Below are positions 9,701 through 18,202 of a stretch of 64,000 nt of DNA, piece after piece (the stretch's first letter is position 1; every line of letters begins with the position of its first letter). The notes below the pieces were generated by a model, which saw only the letters and a list, made by a program, of their open reading frames with translations, had not been told where the DNA came from and did no database searches. The translations under genes and the position numbers were made by a program. The DNA is from DSOI01 sp041394885 (GTDB taxonomy: Bacteria; Acidobacteriota; Terriglobia; Bryobacterales; Bryobacteraceae): contig JAWKHI010000025.1 of NCBI GenBank assembly GCA_041394885.1, forward strand, positions 42,157-106,156, read 5' to 3'.

Positions 9701-10002
9701 AGCACCGCCGCCACCTCCAGCACCACCCCGGACCGGACCTGTGTCTTGAACCCCGGCGCCTTCACCTGAATCGAGTAGTTGCCCGGGTTCAACGGCGTCA
9801 CCCGGTATTGCCCTGTTTCGTTGGCGTCCACATTGCGCGCAAAGCCCGTGCCCGTGTTGGTGACGGTGATCGCCGCGCCCGGTACCGCATTGCCCGATGG
9901 ATCCAGGATGTCGCCCACGATGGTCGCGTTGGTCTGCGCGAAAGCGCTGCCCATAACCAGCGTCGCCAACAGTAAGGCTCGGAGAACAAACGAAGTGCTC
10001 AA
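6775..10002 (-). CDS. TonB-dependent receptor, Oar-like, copy 2
   Basis: A receptor of 1075 residues with the same architecture as copy 1: signal peptide (MSTSFVLRALLLATLVMGSA, then FAQ), a regulatory-like sandwich, a plug, and a barrel ending QLGLRYRF. Long stretches are identical in amino acids to copy 1 (for example the region around SDKNDFAPRVGIAYKVSDKT) while many third codon positions differ, so the duplication is not recent or the protein is under strong purifying selection. The differences cluster in the signal peptide and in short loops (FSVNGGRPQ instead of VSVNGGRPQ; GFVSRSEFDVTNFGG). It has its own promoter; I see no convincing terminator, so some transcripts may read into copy 1. 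Confidence 0.92.
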   Translation of the reverse strand: MSTSFVLRALLLATLVMGSAFAQTNATIVGDILDPSGNAVPGAAITVTNTGTGFARNVDANETGQYRVTPLNPGNYSIQVKAPGFKTQVRSGVVLEVAAVLEVDFGLELGQVTETIEVTGAAPILQTEEASVGNVVAAKELERLPVNQRNYTRLMLLMPGTSSVRRSQARGTGESGTQLFSVNGGRPQDNNFTLDGFDSNMQMMNSPGISPPMDALQEFKVATNTGSEFGRSMGANVSMVIKSGTSQLHGTVYEYLRNSKFDANEFFANRSGLPQTPFRLNQYGVAIGGPIPKLASGKMFWFVSWEGFRRRRGSTQLGSVPPAEFRNGDFSALLPATVIRNPFNNNAPFPNNVIPRNLINPAIPTALELTTPLPNRGGLVQNYIGARSQANDRDGLHWRYDYNINERNTVFFRFSYQNADLLNPDFRPGFVSRSEFDVTNFGGSWTHIFSPTTTLEAGFGSNQPNNPGLSDKGGLTRADFLSKTGMQMYQQEVFGDPLVNISFGAYGTPGAGGSVTGDNVWQWRGNLNTIRGRHSLKIGGQYHHRQFYTNTSNPMNGDAIFQGGVTGFPMADALLGYPGEVRRGQGNTLTDGIGHFLLGYVQDDFRVNSRLTVNLGLMYQFGSRPYDSTDRLGNMYVIRDPQTGEYSGRLLWATTNPQPNPDTGERNSPARQDGFGRALVKSDKNDFAPRVGIAYKVSDKTVIRTGFGMFYNSTFVQELQDLRKFWPFTVQQVFSPNRGGVLDQSITAPGPAFESTAAIGGWPQNPGNRSPYSSQWNFFIQQQLQDDLTLDVGYVGSASRKQIGYSPFNNALTPGPGPIQPRRLLPNFGDLDGGSNQFSGSYNAMQVTLKKRFSHGMQFNMNYTWQKSLDNQSSLAENQKTQDPFNRRADWSRSSWDINHVFVFSYVYELPFGRGRQFGGTMSRAADALVGGWSLEGIARLETGPPFMVFTNQDIANTGRKTQRVNLVGDPNAGPKTAEQWFNTGAFAKPAPFTFGNASPYITNADGIVSLDIAAQKVFRVNERHAFELRGEFFNFPNTVSFADPQGNLNNSAYGRVSGQRVSSRQIQLGLRYRF

Positions 10003-10055
10003 GATGAAACTCCTCGGAAGGGATTGATGGTAGTAACCCAGTCAGTCGACTTCAG

Positions 10056-10084
10056 AGGTTAGCACGCGTCAATAAATTAATCAA
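10056..10084 (-). promoter_or_regulatory. sigma70-like promoter of receptor copy 2
   Basis: On the minus strand: -35 TTGATT (10079-10084), a 17-bp spacer ending GTGC, and -10 TAACCT (10056-10061). The block around the -10, GTGCTAACCTCTG, is identical to that before copy 1. The predicted leader is about 47 bases. Confidence 0.65.
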
Positions 10085-10108
10085 CTATAATTATTTGACG
10101 AGTGCTGC

Positions 10109-10136
10109 AAAAAACCGCGCTGCCGAAGCAGCGCGG
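10109..10136 (-). terminator. intrinsic terminator of receptor copy 3
   Basis: A 9-bp perfect stem (10115-10123 with 10128-10136) is capped by a UUCG-type tetraloop as read on the minus strand, followed by six T residues (plus-strand A run 10109-10114). It lies 30 bases after the stop of copy 3 and upstream of the copy 2 promoter, so copies 3 and 2 are separate transcription units. Confidence 0.92.
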
Positions 10137-10166
10137 TCTGTTTTCTCACTTGTAACGCCGCCCCGG

Positions 10167-13100
10167 TCAGAACCGATAGCGTAGCCCGAACTGGATCTGG
10201 CGCGGGTCCGTCCGCTGGCCGCTGATCCGCCCGAATGACCCCACGTTGTTCATATCCCCCGCCGGATCCCCGAAGTTCACCGTGTTCGGGAAGTTGAAAA
10301 ACTCCGCACGGAACTCGAACTGATGACGCTCCGTCACCCGGAACACCTTCTGCGCCGCGATGTCCAGGCTCGTGATCCGGTCCGCGTTGGTGATGTAGGG
10401 CGATGCGTTCCCGAATGTGAACGCCGCCGGTCTCGCAAACGCCGACGTGTTGAACCACTGCTCCGCCGTCTTCGGTCCCGCGTTCGGGTCGCCCACCAGA
10501 TTCACACGCTGCGTCTTCCGCCCCGTGTTGGCGATGTCCTGGCCGATCGACACCATGAACGGCGGGCCGCTCTCCAGCCGCGCGATGCCCTCCAAGGACC
10601 AGCCGCCCACGATCAAATCCGCCGCCCGGCTCATCCCGCCGCCGAACTTGCGCCCGCGTCCGAACGGCAGCTCGAACACGTACGAGAACACGAACACATG
10701 GTTGATGTCCCACGACGATCGGCTCCAGTCCGCGCGCCGGTTGAACGGATCCTGCGTCTTCTGGTTTTCCGCCAGCGACGATTGGTTGTCCAGCGACTTC
10801 TGCCACGTGTAGTTCATGTTGAACTGCATCCCGTGCGAAAACCGCTTCTTCAACGTCGTCTGCAGCCCGTTGTAGCTGCCGCTGTATTGGTTGGATCCGC
10901 CGTCCAGATCGCCGAAGTTCGGCAGCAGCCGCCGCGGTTGAATCGGCCCCGGTCCCGGCGTCAGAGCATTGTTGAACGGCGAATAGCCGATCTGCTTCCG
11001 GCTCGCTGACCCCACGTAGCCCACGTCCAACGTCAGGTCATCCTGCAGTTGCCGCTGGATGAAAAAGTTCCACTGCGACGAATACGGGGACCGGTTGCCC
11101 GGATTCTGCGGCCATCCCCCGATCGCTGACGTCGATTCAAACGGAGGTCCCGGCGCCGAGATCGATTGGTCCAGCACTCCGCCGCGATTCGGGCTGAACA
11201 CCTGCTGCACTGTGAACGGCCAGAACTTCCGCAGGTCTTGCAACTCCTGCACGAACGTCGAGTTGTAGAACATACCGAAGCCGGTTCGGACCACGGTCTT
11301 GTCGCTCACCCGATAGGCGATCCCGACGCGGGGCGCGAAATCATTCTTGTCGCTCTTCACCAGCGCTCGCCCGAACCCGTCGGTCCGTGCCGGCGAGTTC
11401 CGTTCCCCGGTGTCCGGATTCGGCTGCGGATTCGTTGTCGCCCACAGCAGCCGGCCCGAATAGGCGCCCGTCTGCGGATCGCGCGTCACGTATAGGTTCC
11501 CTAGCCGGTCCGTCGAGTCATACGGGCGGCTTCCGAACTGGTACATCAGGCCGAGATTGATCGTCAGCCGCGAATTCACCCGGAAGTCATCCTGAACGTG
11601 CGCGATCATGAAATGCCCGATCCCGTCGGTGAGCGTGTTGCCTTCGCCCCGCCGGACCTCGCCCGGGTATCCGAGCAGAGCATCCGCCATTGGGAACCCC
11701 GTCACCTGACCCTGGAAGATCGCGTCGCCGTTCATCGGGTTCGACGTGTTGGTGAAGAACTGCCGGTGGTGATACTGGCCCCCGAACTTCAGCGAATGCC
11801 GGCCTTTCACCGTGTTCAGGTTCGCGCGGGACTGCCAGATGTTGTCGCCCGTCACGCCGCCGCCGGCGCCCGGCAGCGAGTACGATCCGAACGATACGTT
11901 CACTAGCGGATCGCCGAATACTTCCTTTTGATACATCTGCATCCCGGTCTTCGACAGGTACTCCGCGCGCGTCAGGCTGCCCTTCGACGTGATGCCTGGT
12001 ACGTTCGGCTGGTTGGTGCCGAAGCCCGCGTCCAACGTCGTCGTCGGGCTGAAGATATGCGTCCAGGATCCGCCGTAGTTCACCACGTCGAATTCGCTCC
12101 GGCCGATGAAGTTCGGCTGAAACGCCGGGCTCAGCAAATCCGCGTTCTGGTAGCTGAACCGGAAAAAGAACGTGTTCGTCTCGTTGATGTTGTAGTCATA
12201 ACGCCAGTGCAGCCCGTCGCGGTTATTCGCCTGACTGTTGTTGGCCGCGAAGTTCTGGATTAGCCCCGGCCGGTTCGGCAGCGGCGTCGTCAACTCGATC
12301 GCCGTCGGAATCGCCGGGTTGATCAGGTTCCGCGGAATCACGTTGTTCGGAAACGGCGCGTTGTTCGCGAACGGATTCCGGATCACCGTCGCCGGTAGTA
12401 GTGCCGAGAAATCGCCGTTGCGGAACTCCGCCGTCGGTACGCTGCCCAGTTGCGTCGACCCGCGCCGCCGCCGGAAGCCTTCCCAACTCACGAACCAGAA
12501 CATCTTCCCCGATGCCAGCTTCGGAACCGGTCCTCCAATCGCCACGCCGTACTGATTCAGCCGGAACGGCGTCTTCGGCAGCCCGCTCCGGTTGGCGAAA
12601 AACTCGTTCGCGTCGAACTTGCTGTTGCGCAGGAATTCATACAACGTGCCGTGCAGTTGGTTCGTGCCGCTCTTGATCACCATCGACACGTTCGCGCCCA
12701 TCGATCGCCCGAACTCGGACCCCGTATTGGTCGCCACCTTGAACTCCTGCAGCGCGTCCATCGGCGGCGAGATGCCCGGCGAATTCATCATCTGCATGTT
12801 CGAATCGAAGCCGTCCAGAGTAAAGTTGTTGTCCTGCGGACGCCCTCCGTTCACCGAAATCAGCGAAGTGCCCGATTGCCCCGTGCCCTGGGACTGGCTC
12901 CGCGTCACCGAACTCGTGCCCGGCATCAACAGCATGAGCCGCGTGTAGTTGCGTTGGTTCACCGGTAGCCGTTCCAATTCCTTGCCGGCCACTACGTTTC
13001 CTACCGACGCTTCTTCCGTCTGCAGCACCGGTGCCGCGCCAGTCACCTCGATGGTTTCCGTCACCTCGCCCAGTTGCAGCGAAAAGTCCACTTCGAGCAC

Positions 13101-13406
13101 CGCGGCCACTTCCAGCACCACCCCGGAACGCACTTGCGTCTTGAAGCCCGGCGCCTTTACCTGGATGTTGTACGTCCCCGGATTCAGCGGTGTCACGCGA
13201 TACTGGCCCGTGGCGTTCGCCACCACTTGGCGCGCGGCTCCCTGCCCGGCGTTGGTTACCGTAATCGTAGCCCCGGGAACTGCGTCGCCGGTTGGGTCCG
13301 AAATGTCCCCTACGATCGTCGCATTGGTTTGCGCGAATGCGCTGAAGGAAAGAAGAGAGAGGGTGCACAATACGGCAGCCCCGCTGGCAGGCGGTGAGAG
13401 TCTCAC
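10167..13406 (-). CDS. TonB-dependent receptor, Oar-like, copy 3
   Basis: A receptor of 1079 residues, third member of the tandem set, with signal peptide, regulatory-like sandwich, plug and barrel as in copies 1 and 2. I place the start at the GTG at 13404-13406. It has an ideal ribosome-binding site (AGGAGA, 6 bases away), gives a protein of the same length as its sisters, and leaves the promoter free. The in-frame ATG at 13487 would overlap the -35 box and add an unneeded 27-residue extension. It is the most divergent copy, with differences such as FAANNSQANNRDGLH and a C-terminal QFGLRYRF. It is terminated by the hairpin at 10109-10136. Confidence 0.92.
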   Translation of the reverse strand: MRLSPPASGAAVLCTLSLLSFSAFAQTNATIVGDISDPTGDAVPGATITVTNAGQGAARQVVANATGQYRVTPLNPGTYNIQVKAPGFKTQVRSGVVLEVAAVLEVDFSLQLGEVTETIEVTGAAPVLQTEEASVGNVVAGKELERLPVNQRNYTRLMLLMPGTSSVTRSQSQGTGQSGTSLISVNGGRPQDNNFTLDGFDSNMQMMNSPGISPPMDALQEFKVATNTGSEFGRSMGANVSMVIKSGTNQLHGTLYEFLRNSKFDANEFFANRSGLPKTPFRLNQYGVAIGGPVPKLASGKMFWFVSWEGFRRRRGSTQLGSVPTAEFRNGDFSALLPATVIRNPFANNAPFPNNVIPRNLINPAIPTAIELTTPLPNRPGLIQNFAANNSQANNRDGLHWRYDYNINETNTFFFRFSYQNADLLSPAFQPNFIGRSEFDVVNYGGSWTHIFSPTTTLDAGFGTNQPNVPGITSKGSLTRAEYLSKTGMQMYQKEVFGDPLVNVSFGSYSLPGAGGGVTGDNIWQSRANLNTVKGRHSLKFGGQYHHRQFFTNTSNPMNGDAIFQGQVTGFPMADALLGYPGEVRRGEGNTLTDGIGHFMIAHVQDDFRVNSRLTINLGLMYQFGSRPYDSTDRLGNLYVTRDPQTGAYSGRLLWATTNPQPNPDTGERNSPARTDGFGRALVKSDKNDFAPRVGIAYRVSDKTVVRTGFGMFYNSTFVQELQDLRKFWPFTVQQVFSPNRGGVLDQSISAPGPPFESTSAIGGWPQNPGNRSPYSSQWNFFIQRQLQDDLTLDVGYVGSASRKQIGYSPFNNALTPGPGPIQPRRLLPNFGDLDGGSNQYSGSYNGLQTTLKKRFSHGMQFNMNYTWQKSLDNQSSLAENQKTQDPFNRRADWSRSSWDINHVFVFSYVFELPFGRGRKFGGGMSRAADLIVGGWSLEGIARLESGPPFMVSIGQDIANTGRKTQRVNLVGDPNAGPKTAEQWFNTSAFARPAAFTFGNASPYITNADRITSLDIAAQKVFRVTERHQFEFRAEFFNFPNTVNFGDPAGDMNNVGSFGRISGQRTDPRQIQFGLRYRF

Positions 13407-13458
13407 TCGGAATCTCCTAAGCTTGGAATGAATGTTGAGCCCCAGAATACTTCGGATA

Positions 13459-13487
13459 ACCGTAGCACCCCATTCCCGCCGGTTCAA
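13459..13487 (-). promoter_or_regulatory. sigma70-like promoter of receptor copy 3
   Basis: On the minus strand: -35 TTGAAC (13482-13487), a 17-bp spacer ending GTGC, and -10 TACGGT (13459-13464). The leader shares CTGGGGCTCA with the leader of copy 1. The predicted leader is about 46 bases. Confidence 0.6.
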
Positions 13488-13587
13488 TGCTTATTGATCA
13501 AAATTAAGGTAACGATTCTTACATTATCGAGGGACGCCACCGCGGGCCTCGCGCCCGGTTTGACACAGCTACCGCCTGACGGCAATA

Positions 13588-15321
13588 ATGACGGCGGTGT
13601 CCCGTTGTTTCTGCTTGCTGGTGGCTGTCTCCATCGCCTCCGCGCAGGGTGTGGCAACCCGCAACGCCCAGGCCGCCGCGCGAGGGGCTCCTTCCGGCCG
13701 CCCCTTCCTGGCTACCTTCACCGATGAAGCCGCTGCCGCCGGCCTCACCGCTCCCATCACTGTCGGAAACCCCGACGCCAAGAGTTACATCATTGAGGCC
13801 AACGGCACTGGCCTCGCGGCCCTCGATTTCGACAACGACGGTTGGGTCGATCTCTTCGTCGTCAACTCTTCGCGCCTCGAGGGTTTCCCCAAGTCGCCCG
13901 CTCCCGTCAGCCGCCTCTATCGCAACCTCGGCAATCGGAAATTCAAAGACGTCACCGCTTCCTCCGGCGTCGGCCGCGCCGGCTGGGGCAACGGCGTTTG
14001 CGCTGGCGACATCGATAACGATGGCGACGAAGACCTCTACGTCACCTACTGGGGACCCAACTCCCTGTTCCGCAATTCTGGCGACGGTAAGTTCGAAGAA
14101 ACCGCCGCCGCGCTCGGAGTGGCCGGCCCGGAGAAAGAATGGAGTTCCGGCTGCACTTTCCTCGACTACGATCGCGACGGCCGCCTCGACTTGTTCGTCA
14201 CCAGCTACCAACGATTTGACCCCGCCACTACGCCTCCTCCAGGCAAGTCCTCCAATTGTGAATGGAAAGGCATGCCCGTGTTCTGCGGACCCCGCGGGCT
14301 CCCCTACGGCAGCGCCACCCTCTACCACCAGCGCGAATCCGGCGTGTTCGAGGATGTCTCCAAATCAGCCGGCATCGCCGGCGCCGGCAGTTTCTACGCT
14401 TTCACCCCCATCGCCGCGGACCTCAACGGCGACGGCTGGACCGATATCTACTTCGCCAGTGACTCCACACCCAGCATGCTCTTCCGCAATGAGAAAAACG
14501 GCAAGTTTCGAGAGATCGGCACCGAAACCGGCGTCGCCTTCAACGAACATGGCTTCGAACAGGGCGGCATGGGCGTCGGGGTAGGGGACTACGATCGCGA
14601 CGGTTTGCTCGATCTCGTGAAAACCAACTTCGCTGGCGATCACCCCAATCTCTACCGCAACTCCGGTGGCGGCATTTTTGAAGACGCCGTACTCTCGGCC
14701 GGCTTGGCCGTGAACCCCCAATACGTCGGTTGGGGCGTCGCCCTCGTCGATCTCGACAACGACGGTTGGCAGGACATCCTCCAGGTGAACGGACATGTCT
14801 ACCCGGAACTCGATCGCGAGAAACGCGCCGAGACCTACCGCCAGCCTCGTCTCGTCTACCGCAATCTCGGCGGCGGCAAGTTCGAGGATGTGAGCACGCT
14901 CGCCGGCCCCGGTATCGCCGCCACACATTCCAGCCGTGGCGCCGCCTTCGCTGACTTCGATAACGACGGCGACATCGACGTCGCGGTCATGAACATGGGT
15001 GAGCCCCCCTCGCTCCTCATCAACGCCCTCCCTCCCGGCTCCAAATGGATCAAGGTGATGGTCCAGGGCGTCAGGTCCAATCGCTCCGCGATCGGCGCCG
15101 TCGTCACCGTGGAAGCCGGTGGCTCCAAACAAACCCTCCCCGTCCTCAGCCAGTCAAGCTTTCTTTCCCAGAGTGAGAGCCGCTTGCATTTCGGGCTCGG
15201 ATCCGCCGCCAGGGCCGATCGCATTCTTGTGCGTTGGCCCTCCGGCCAGATGGAGCAATTCCCCGGCGCCCCCGCCGGATCCACCTTGCGCCTCGAGGAA
15301 GGCGGCGGGAGCCCTCCGTGA
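13588..15321 (+). CDS. secreted CRTAC1/ASPIC-UnbV protein with FG-GAP (VCBS) repeats
   Basis: A 577-residue exported protein with a signal peptide at about 1-20 (CFCLLVAVSIASAQ). At least seven calcium-binding DxDxDG loops of FG-GAP/VCBS blades follow (DFDNDGWVD, DIDNDGDED, DYDRDGRLD, DLNGDGWTD, DYDRDGLLD, DLDNDGWQD, DFDNDGDID), predicting a seven-bladed propeller. Residues about 495-570 form an ASPIC/UnbV domain (SNRSAIGAVVTV, LHFGLGSAARADRILVRWPS). The family is abundant in Acidobacteria and Planctomycetes; its biochemical role is not established. The next gene starts inside its stop codon (GTGA overlap), so the pair is translationally coupled. It is divergent from receptor copy 3. Confidence 0.88.
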   Translation: MTAVSRCFCLLVAVSIASAQGVATRNAQAAARGAPSGRPFLATFTDEAAAAGLTAPITVGNPDAKSYIIEANGTGLAALDFDNDGWVDLFVVNSSRLEGFPKSPAPVSRLYRNLGNRKFKDVTASSGVGRAGWGNGVCAGDIDNDGDEDLYVTYWGPNSLFRNSGDGKFEETAAALGVAGPEKEWSSGCTFLDYDRDGRLDLFVTSYQRFDPATTPPPGKSSNCEWKGMPVFCGPRGLPYGSATLYHQRESGVFEDVSKSAGIAGAGSFYAFTPIAADLNGDGWTDIYFASDSTPSMLFRNEKNGKFREIGTETGVAFNEHGFEQGGMGVGVGDYDRDGLLDLVKTNFAGDHPNLYRNSGGGIFEDAVLSAGLAVNPQYVGWGVALVDLDNDGWQDILQVNGHVYPELDREKRAETYRQPRLVYRNLGGGKFEDVSTLAGPGIAATHSSRGAAFADFDNDGDIDVAVMNMGEPPSLLINALPPGSKWIKVMVQGVRSNRSAIGAVVTVEAGGSKQTLPVLSQSSFLSQSESRLHFGLGSAARADRILVRWPSGQMEQFPGAPAGSTLRLEEGGGSPP

Positions 15322-16316
15322 CGCTGCTGCTCGCTGCTCTGCTCATGCAGTCCGCCGCTGCCCTGTCGGAACAGGCGATGGCGGCCGCCCAGAACGGCAA
15401 TCCCATTGAGGCCGAAAGGCTGTGGCGCGCCGCCATCCGCGCCGATCCCAAAAGTTATCCCGCGCTGTTCAACTACGGCCTGTTTCTCCATCGCGGCGCG
15501 AGGGGCGGGGAAGCCGTGGAGTATCTCGATCGTGCCGCGGCCTTGGAACCGGGCTATCAGGTGCACCTGCTGCGCGGTATGAACTTCCAGAAACTCGATC
15601 GCCGGGAAGATACCATTCGCGCCTGGCGCGATGCCCTCGCCTTCCAGCCCCGCAATCTGAAACTCATGCAGGTGCTCAGCATCGAGTACAGCAAGGGCCG
15701 CTACTTCCATGAGGCCGCCGCCATTACACGCGAAGCGCTGAAACTCCAGCCCGATGCCGAGAACCTCTACCTGATCGCCATCAAAGCCCACGACGACGCG
15801 GGAGAAGAAGAACAGGCCGCCGAACTGTCCGCCGCCGCCGTCGCCAGATTCCCTTCCTCGGCCCGCGCTCAGTTCGAGCACGGCTTCTACCTGCAAAAGC
15901 GCGGCGACACCGCTCAGGCCCTCGTCCATCTTTCCAAGGCCATGGAGCTTGACCCGCGATACGAAGAGTCGTTCTTCTTCTACGGGGACCTGCTCGTCAA
16001 GCAGGGAAAGTGGAACGAAGCCCTCGAGCCGCTCAAAAAGTCCCTCGCCATCCGCCCCGAATACTCGCCCGCCCGCGTCGCCCTCGCTCGTGCGCTGATG
16101 AATCTCAATCAACTCCCCGCCGCGGTCGCCGAACTCGAACAGGCCGCGAAGCTTGATCCGCACAACGCCCAGCCGTGGGTCATGCTCTCCCAGGTCTATT
16201 TCCGCATGGGCGACGAAGACCGCGCCCGCCAGGCCAAGGAAACGTCCGTCCGCTTGCGGCGCGAAAATCCCGAAGTGCTCGAAGCCGCCCAGGCCCGCCC
16301 GTTCCCCGCCAACTGA
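15318..16316 (+). CDS. exported tetratricopeptide-repeat protein
   Basis: A TPR protein of 332 residues if it starts at the GTG at 15318, which overlaps the upstream stop and directly begins a signal peptide (TLLLAALLMQSAAALSEQ). A longer upstream in-frame start would bury that signal peptide behind arginine-rich sequence translated from the previous gene's frame, so it is rejected. About eight TPR helical hairpins follow (AERLWRAAIRADPKSYPALFN, AVEYLDRAAALEPG, EALEPLKKSLAIRPEYSPAR, AVAELEQAAKLDPHNAQPWV). CRTAC1 and TPR genes often occur side by side in this lineage, and the overlap suggests the two periplasmic products act together. The substrate is unknown. Confidence 0.8.
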   Translation: MTLLLAALLMQSAAALSEQAMAAAQNGNPIEAERLWRAAIRADPKSYPALFNYGLFLHRGARGGEAVEYLDRAAALEPGYQVHLLRGMNFQKLDRREDTIRAWRDALAFQPRNLKLMQVLSIEYSKGRYFHEAAAITREALKLQPDAENLYLIAIKAHDDAGEEEQAAELSAAAVARFPSSARAQFEHGFYLQKRGDTAQALVHLSKAMELDPRYEESFFFYGDLLVKQGKWNEALEPLKKSLAIRPEYSPARVALARALMNLNQLPAAVAELEQAAKLDPHNAQPWVMLSQVYFRMGDEDRARQAKETSVRLRRENPEVLEAAQARPFPAN

Positions 16317-16328
16317 AGGCTGAACAGG

Positions 16329-18167
16329 CTACCGCACCCGCACCAGCGCCTCTGTCCATTCCCGCAATTCGAATCCCGCGAACGCAATACCCGCCGTCAC
16401 CACATGCAGCCCCGGCGACCCTGCCCGAAGCCGCGCCCGTACGCGACCCTCCTTGCGCGCCTCGATCGTCACCGCGTCCCCTGCTTCCAGCACCTTCCAC
16501 CCCGCCGGAACGTTCCACGTGATTCCGTAGCGCTCCGGCTTCGCGCCATGGTTGGTGATGCGCAACTCCAATTCCACCGTCGCCCCCGCCGCCGCCTCGG
16601 ATCCATACGGATGAACCCGCGCCCACGATTCGTCCACCATGTAGTTCACGTCGGGCCACGGCGTCAGCTCTTTCAATACCGCCGTGCGCTCGCGCAACTC
16701 GGCGCGCATCCGTTCCACTTCCGCTGCCGTGTATCGAAACATCGGCGCCACATGCTGGTTCAAAACCCACGTATCTTTGGGAAGCGACGCGATTCGCCGC
16801 AGGCAGTAGTCGTAGCCTTCTCCTTCACGCAAAATCACCCGGTTCTGCATGCAATAGTCGTCCATCCCGGAAGGCGTAAACGAGTCCCCCGCGAACAGAT
16901 AAGTCTGGCCCGCGTCGTTACGCGCTACCAATCCGCCGTGATACAGCGTCTGCCCCGGAAAATACCAGAACGTCAATTGCCACTCGTTCCACTGGAGCGT
17001 CTCCCCATCCCGCTTGGCATCCTTCACCGGCGCCGGACGCGTCGTCAGGCACGGCAGCCGGAATGACCCGGGAGCTCCCATCACCTCCGCCATCCGGTCT
17101 GAGAAGTAGACTCGCGAATCGAACTCCGCCACGATGTCATTGATGTAGTCGGTGTGGTCGTCGTGATAGTGCGTGATCCAGATCCCGTCCACGCTCTTGA
17201 TCTTCCCTTCGGCCCGCAGCTTGCGCAGTTCGCCCAATAGGTTCCGGTAACCCGCGTCCACCAGAAACGCCGCGCCGGTCCTTGAAACGATCAGCCGCGA
17301 GTTGCCGATGGCGATGATGTTGTCCGGCAGCTTCGCTTGTTCGGCCATCGGCAGGATGTCCATCGAGCGCTCCACCGCCGACGAACGGACCGTGTGGTTG
17401 TCATCGCCCCAATACCATCGCAGCGCATCGGTCTCGAAATGGCTCGCCAGAAATGCCTGCAGCCGCCCGATCAATCGGGCGATGGCCTCCTTCGGCTTCT
17501 CGATCGCCGGCCCGCGCGCCGGTAGAATCACATCCGGATTCGCCGCCTCGATCCGCCGCAGGCTCCCGATCAGTTGATGCGCCCGCGAGGCGTACCCGTG
17601 ATACCCCCGCGCCCGCGCGTCCGGTACCGCGTCCTGCAGGCTGTAAAGATCGAACAGTTGCCCGTCTCCGTAAATCAGGTCCCCCGTGCACGCGATCCGC
17701 TTGCCGCCGCTCTCGATCAGGTACGAAACCGCGCCCCGCGTGTATCCCGGCGTGTCGATGACACGGATCCGTCCCCCAATCCGGTCCCCGCCCTCGACGG
17801 CCCGCGACACCTGCACCGGGGCCGTCGGTACCTTCGTGTCGCGCTGCGCGTAGTCGTGGAATCGCGCCGTCTCCATGGCCTTCCAGAAGGCCTGCGGATC
17901 CTCGAACAGCGTCCGCTCGGCGGCTGGGACGATAATCTCCTCGCCCGCCTTGCCGTCGCGTTGCCCAAACACATCCCGGCGCGCGTGCGTTAGCAGAACC
18001 CGCCGAACCGCTGCCCCCGGCGGCACGCCGTAAATCGCCGTGTCCCCTACCCGCACCGTATTGATCGGGCCCGGGCGAAATTCCACATCCGGCCCCAACG
18101 CCGGCTGAGCCCGCAAAAGCCCCACCGTGAAGAACAATGGCAGTGCGAAGCTCGCGAGGATGCGCAT
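16329..18167 (-). CDS. tandem metallo-beta-lactamase-fold protein, first active site degenerate
   Basis: An exported 612-residue protein with signal peptide MRILASFALPLFFTVGLLRA. It contains two metallo-beta-lactamase folds. The first (about 40-215) keeps the fold (DTPGYTRGAVSYLI, CTGDLIYGDG), but its metal motif is THARRD at 60-65 instead of HxHxDH. The second (about 280-500) has the full motif HYHDDH at 333-338 and later FAGDSFTPSG and NQHVAPMF. A C-terminal beta-sandwich (about 525-612, VELELRITNHGAKPERYGI) resembles a small Ig-like domain. Active MBL proteins hydrolyse esters, lactams, thioesters or phosphodiesters with one or two zinc ions; the substrate cannot be assigned. It converges on the TPR gene, with 12 bases between stops. 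Confidence 0.8.
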   Translation of the reverse strand: MRILASFALPLFFTVGLLRAQPALGPDVEFRPGPINTVRVGDTAIYGVPPGAAVRRVLLTHARRDVFGQRDGKAGEEIIVPAAERTLFEDPQAFWKAMETARFHDYAQRDTKVPTAPVQVSRAVEGGDRIGGRIRVIDTPGYTRGAVSYLIESGGKRIACTGDLIYGDGQLFDLYSLQDAVPDARARGYHGYASRAHQLIGSLRRIEAANPDVILPARGPAIEKPKEAIARLIGRLQAFLASHFETDALRWYWGDDNHTVRSSAVERSMDILPMAEQAKLPDNIIAIGNSRLIVSRTGAAFLVDAGYRNLLGELRKLRAEGKIKSVDGIWITHYHDDHTDYINDIVAEFDSRVYFSDRMAEVMGAPGSFRLPCLTTRPAPVKDAKRDGETLQWNEWQLTFWYFPGQTLYHGGLVARNDAGQTYLFAGDSFTPSGMDDYCMQNRVILREGEGYDYCLRRIASLPKDTWVLNQHVAPMFRYTAAEVERMRAELRERTAVLKELTPWPDVNYMVDESWARVHPYGSEAAAGATVELELRITNHGAKPERYGITWNVPAGWKVLEAGDAVTIEARKEGRVRARLRAGSPGLHVVTAGIAFAGFELREWTEALVRVR

Positions 18168-18202
18168 GGCGCTATCTTACACTCCCGGCCCGCGGACCCA
18201 GC

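Noticed and set aside
13407..13487. Upstream ATG extension of receptor copy 3.
   Set aside because: It would overlap the promoter and hide the signal peptide; the GTG at 13406 has an ideal ribosome-binding site and gives the length of the sister receptors.
13488..13587. Promoter of the CRTAC1 gene around ttgatc and cattat.
   Set aside because: Spacing between the possible -35 and -10 is far from 17 bases and no better pair was seen.
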